In this document: piece by piece, positions 63,932-64,000 of the stretch
Layout of the letters: each line of letters starts with the position of its first letter
Position numbering within the stretch: the first letter of the stretch is position 1
NCBI RefSeq assembly: GCF_947503465.1
Contig: NZ_CANNDN010000002.1
Location: 580,255 to 644,254 of the forward strand
Source of the DNA: an uncultured Tateyamaria sp.
GTDB lineage: Bacteria > Pseudomonadota > Alphaproteobacteria > Rhodobacterales > Rhodobacteraceae
Direction: 5' to 3'
DNA: 64,000 nucleotides
The notes under the pieces: generated by a model
Databases searched by the model: none
Told to the model about the DNA's origin: nothing
What the model saw: only the letters and a program-made list of their open reading frames with translations
Position numbers and translations under genes: made by a program

Positions 63932-64000
63932 TCAGTCGGTGATCTTGGACACGACGCCGGCGCCGACGGTGCGGCCGCCTTCGCGGATCGCGAACCGCAG
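63932..64000 (-). CDS. tuf: Elongation factor Tu, C-terminal end
   Basis: The last 22 codons read LRFAIREGGRTVGAGVVSKITD followed by TGA, the standard EF-Tu C-terminus. The rest lies beyond the right edge. Position before rpsJ matches the str-S10 junction of alphaproteobacteria. Confidence 0.95.
   Translation of the reverse strand: MRFAIREGGRTVGAGVVSKITD

Overview
The window looks like chromosome of a marine Rhodobacteraceae (roseobacter-group) alphaproteobacterium. The evidence is high GC, a Rhodobacter-type sorbitol/mannitol (smo/mtl) operon, a BztABCD acidic amino-acid transporter, an ATP12-type F1 assembly chaperone, TRAP transporters, and the order rpmH-rnpA-yidD ... yidC-MOSC-engB-argB. 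No phage, transposon, CRISPR array or rRNA operon is visible. All identifications come from reading the sequence; no database search was possible.

Layout. 1-5.7 kb: a carbohydrate-acid island with a TRAP transporter (dctM partial, dctQ, dctP), a redoxin, a GntR/FCD regulator, a short-chain dehydrogenase and KdgF. Two copies of a 14-bp UxuR/ExuR-like palindrome tie it together as a probable uronate (pectin or alginate breakdown product) regulon; a serine hydrolase follows. 5.8-7.8 kb: a membrane-anchored AraC regulator and two very small envelope proteins. 8.0-15.7 kb: a LacI regulator and the polyol operon smoEFGK-smoS-mtlK, with a LacI-like operator beside the promoter. 16-19.7 kb: tRNA-Arg(ACG), then a histidine kinase, a flavin disulfide reductase and a TVP38 membrane protein. 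20-31.3 kb: rpmH-rnpA-yidD, a lipoprotein, an alpha/beta hydrolase, ttcA, an EAL-domain protein, yidC-MOSC-engB-argB and a coupled trio ending in a SixA-like phosphatase. 31.3-35.9 kb: bztABCD. 36-41.6 kb: a tight six-gene operon deg-rarA-crcB-rluC-HAD-ATP12.

41.6-64 kb: the S10-spc-alpha ribosomal protein cluster on the minus strand, from tuf and rpsJ down to rpoA and rplQ. It is interrupted at three places (rplW|rplB, rplP|rpmC, rpmD|rplO) by 1.6-4 kb of non-ribosomal genes. Just after each upstream ribosomal block there is an intrinsic terminator, and just before each downstream block a good sigma-70 promoter. A further promoter lies at the adk-rpsM junction. The genes parked in these gaps are mostly hypothetical: a tandem pair of membrane paralogues, a vWA protein, a DsbA-like isomerase, a 2OG-Fe(II) oxygenase, a zinc-ribbon-like protein, a phasin and small membrane proteins. 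Some are clearly AT-richer than their surroundings.

Short palindromic repeats of the form GTAGGGTGSGCA...TGCSCACC are scattered in the gaps of the 31-60 kb part; one of them supplies the stop codon of a gene. The most rewarding second looks are the fragmented ribosomal cluster with its matched terminator and promoter signals, the uronate regulon, and the paralogue pair with conserved TTG starts.
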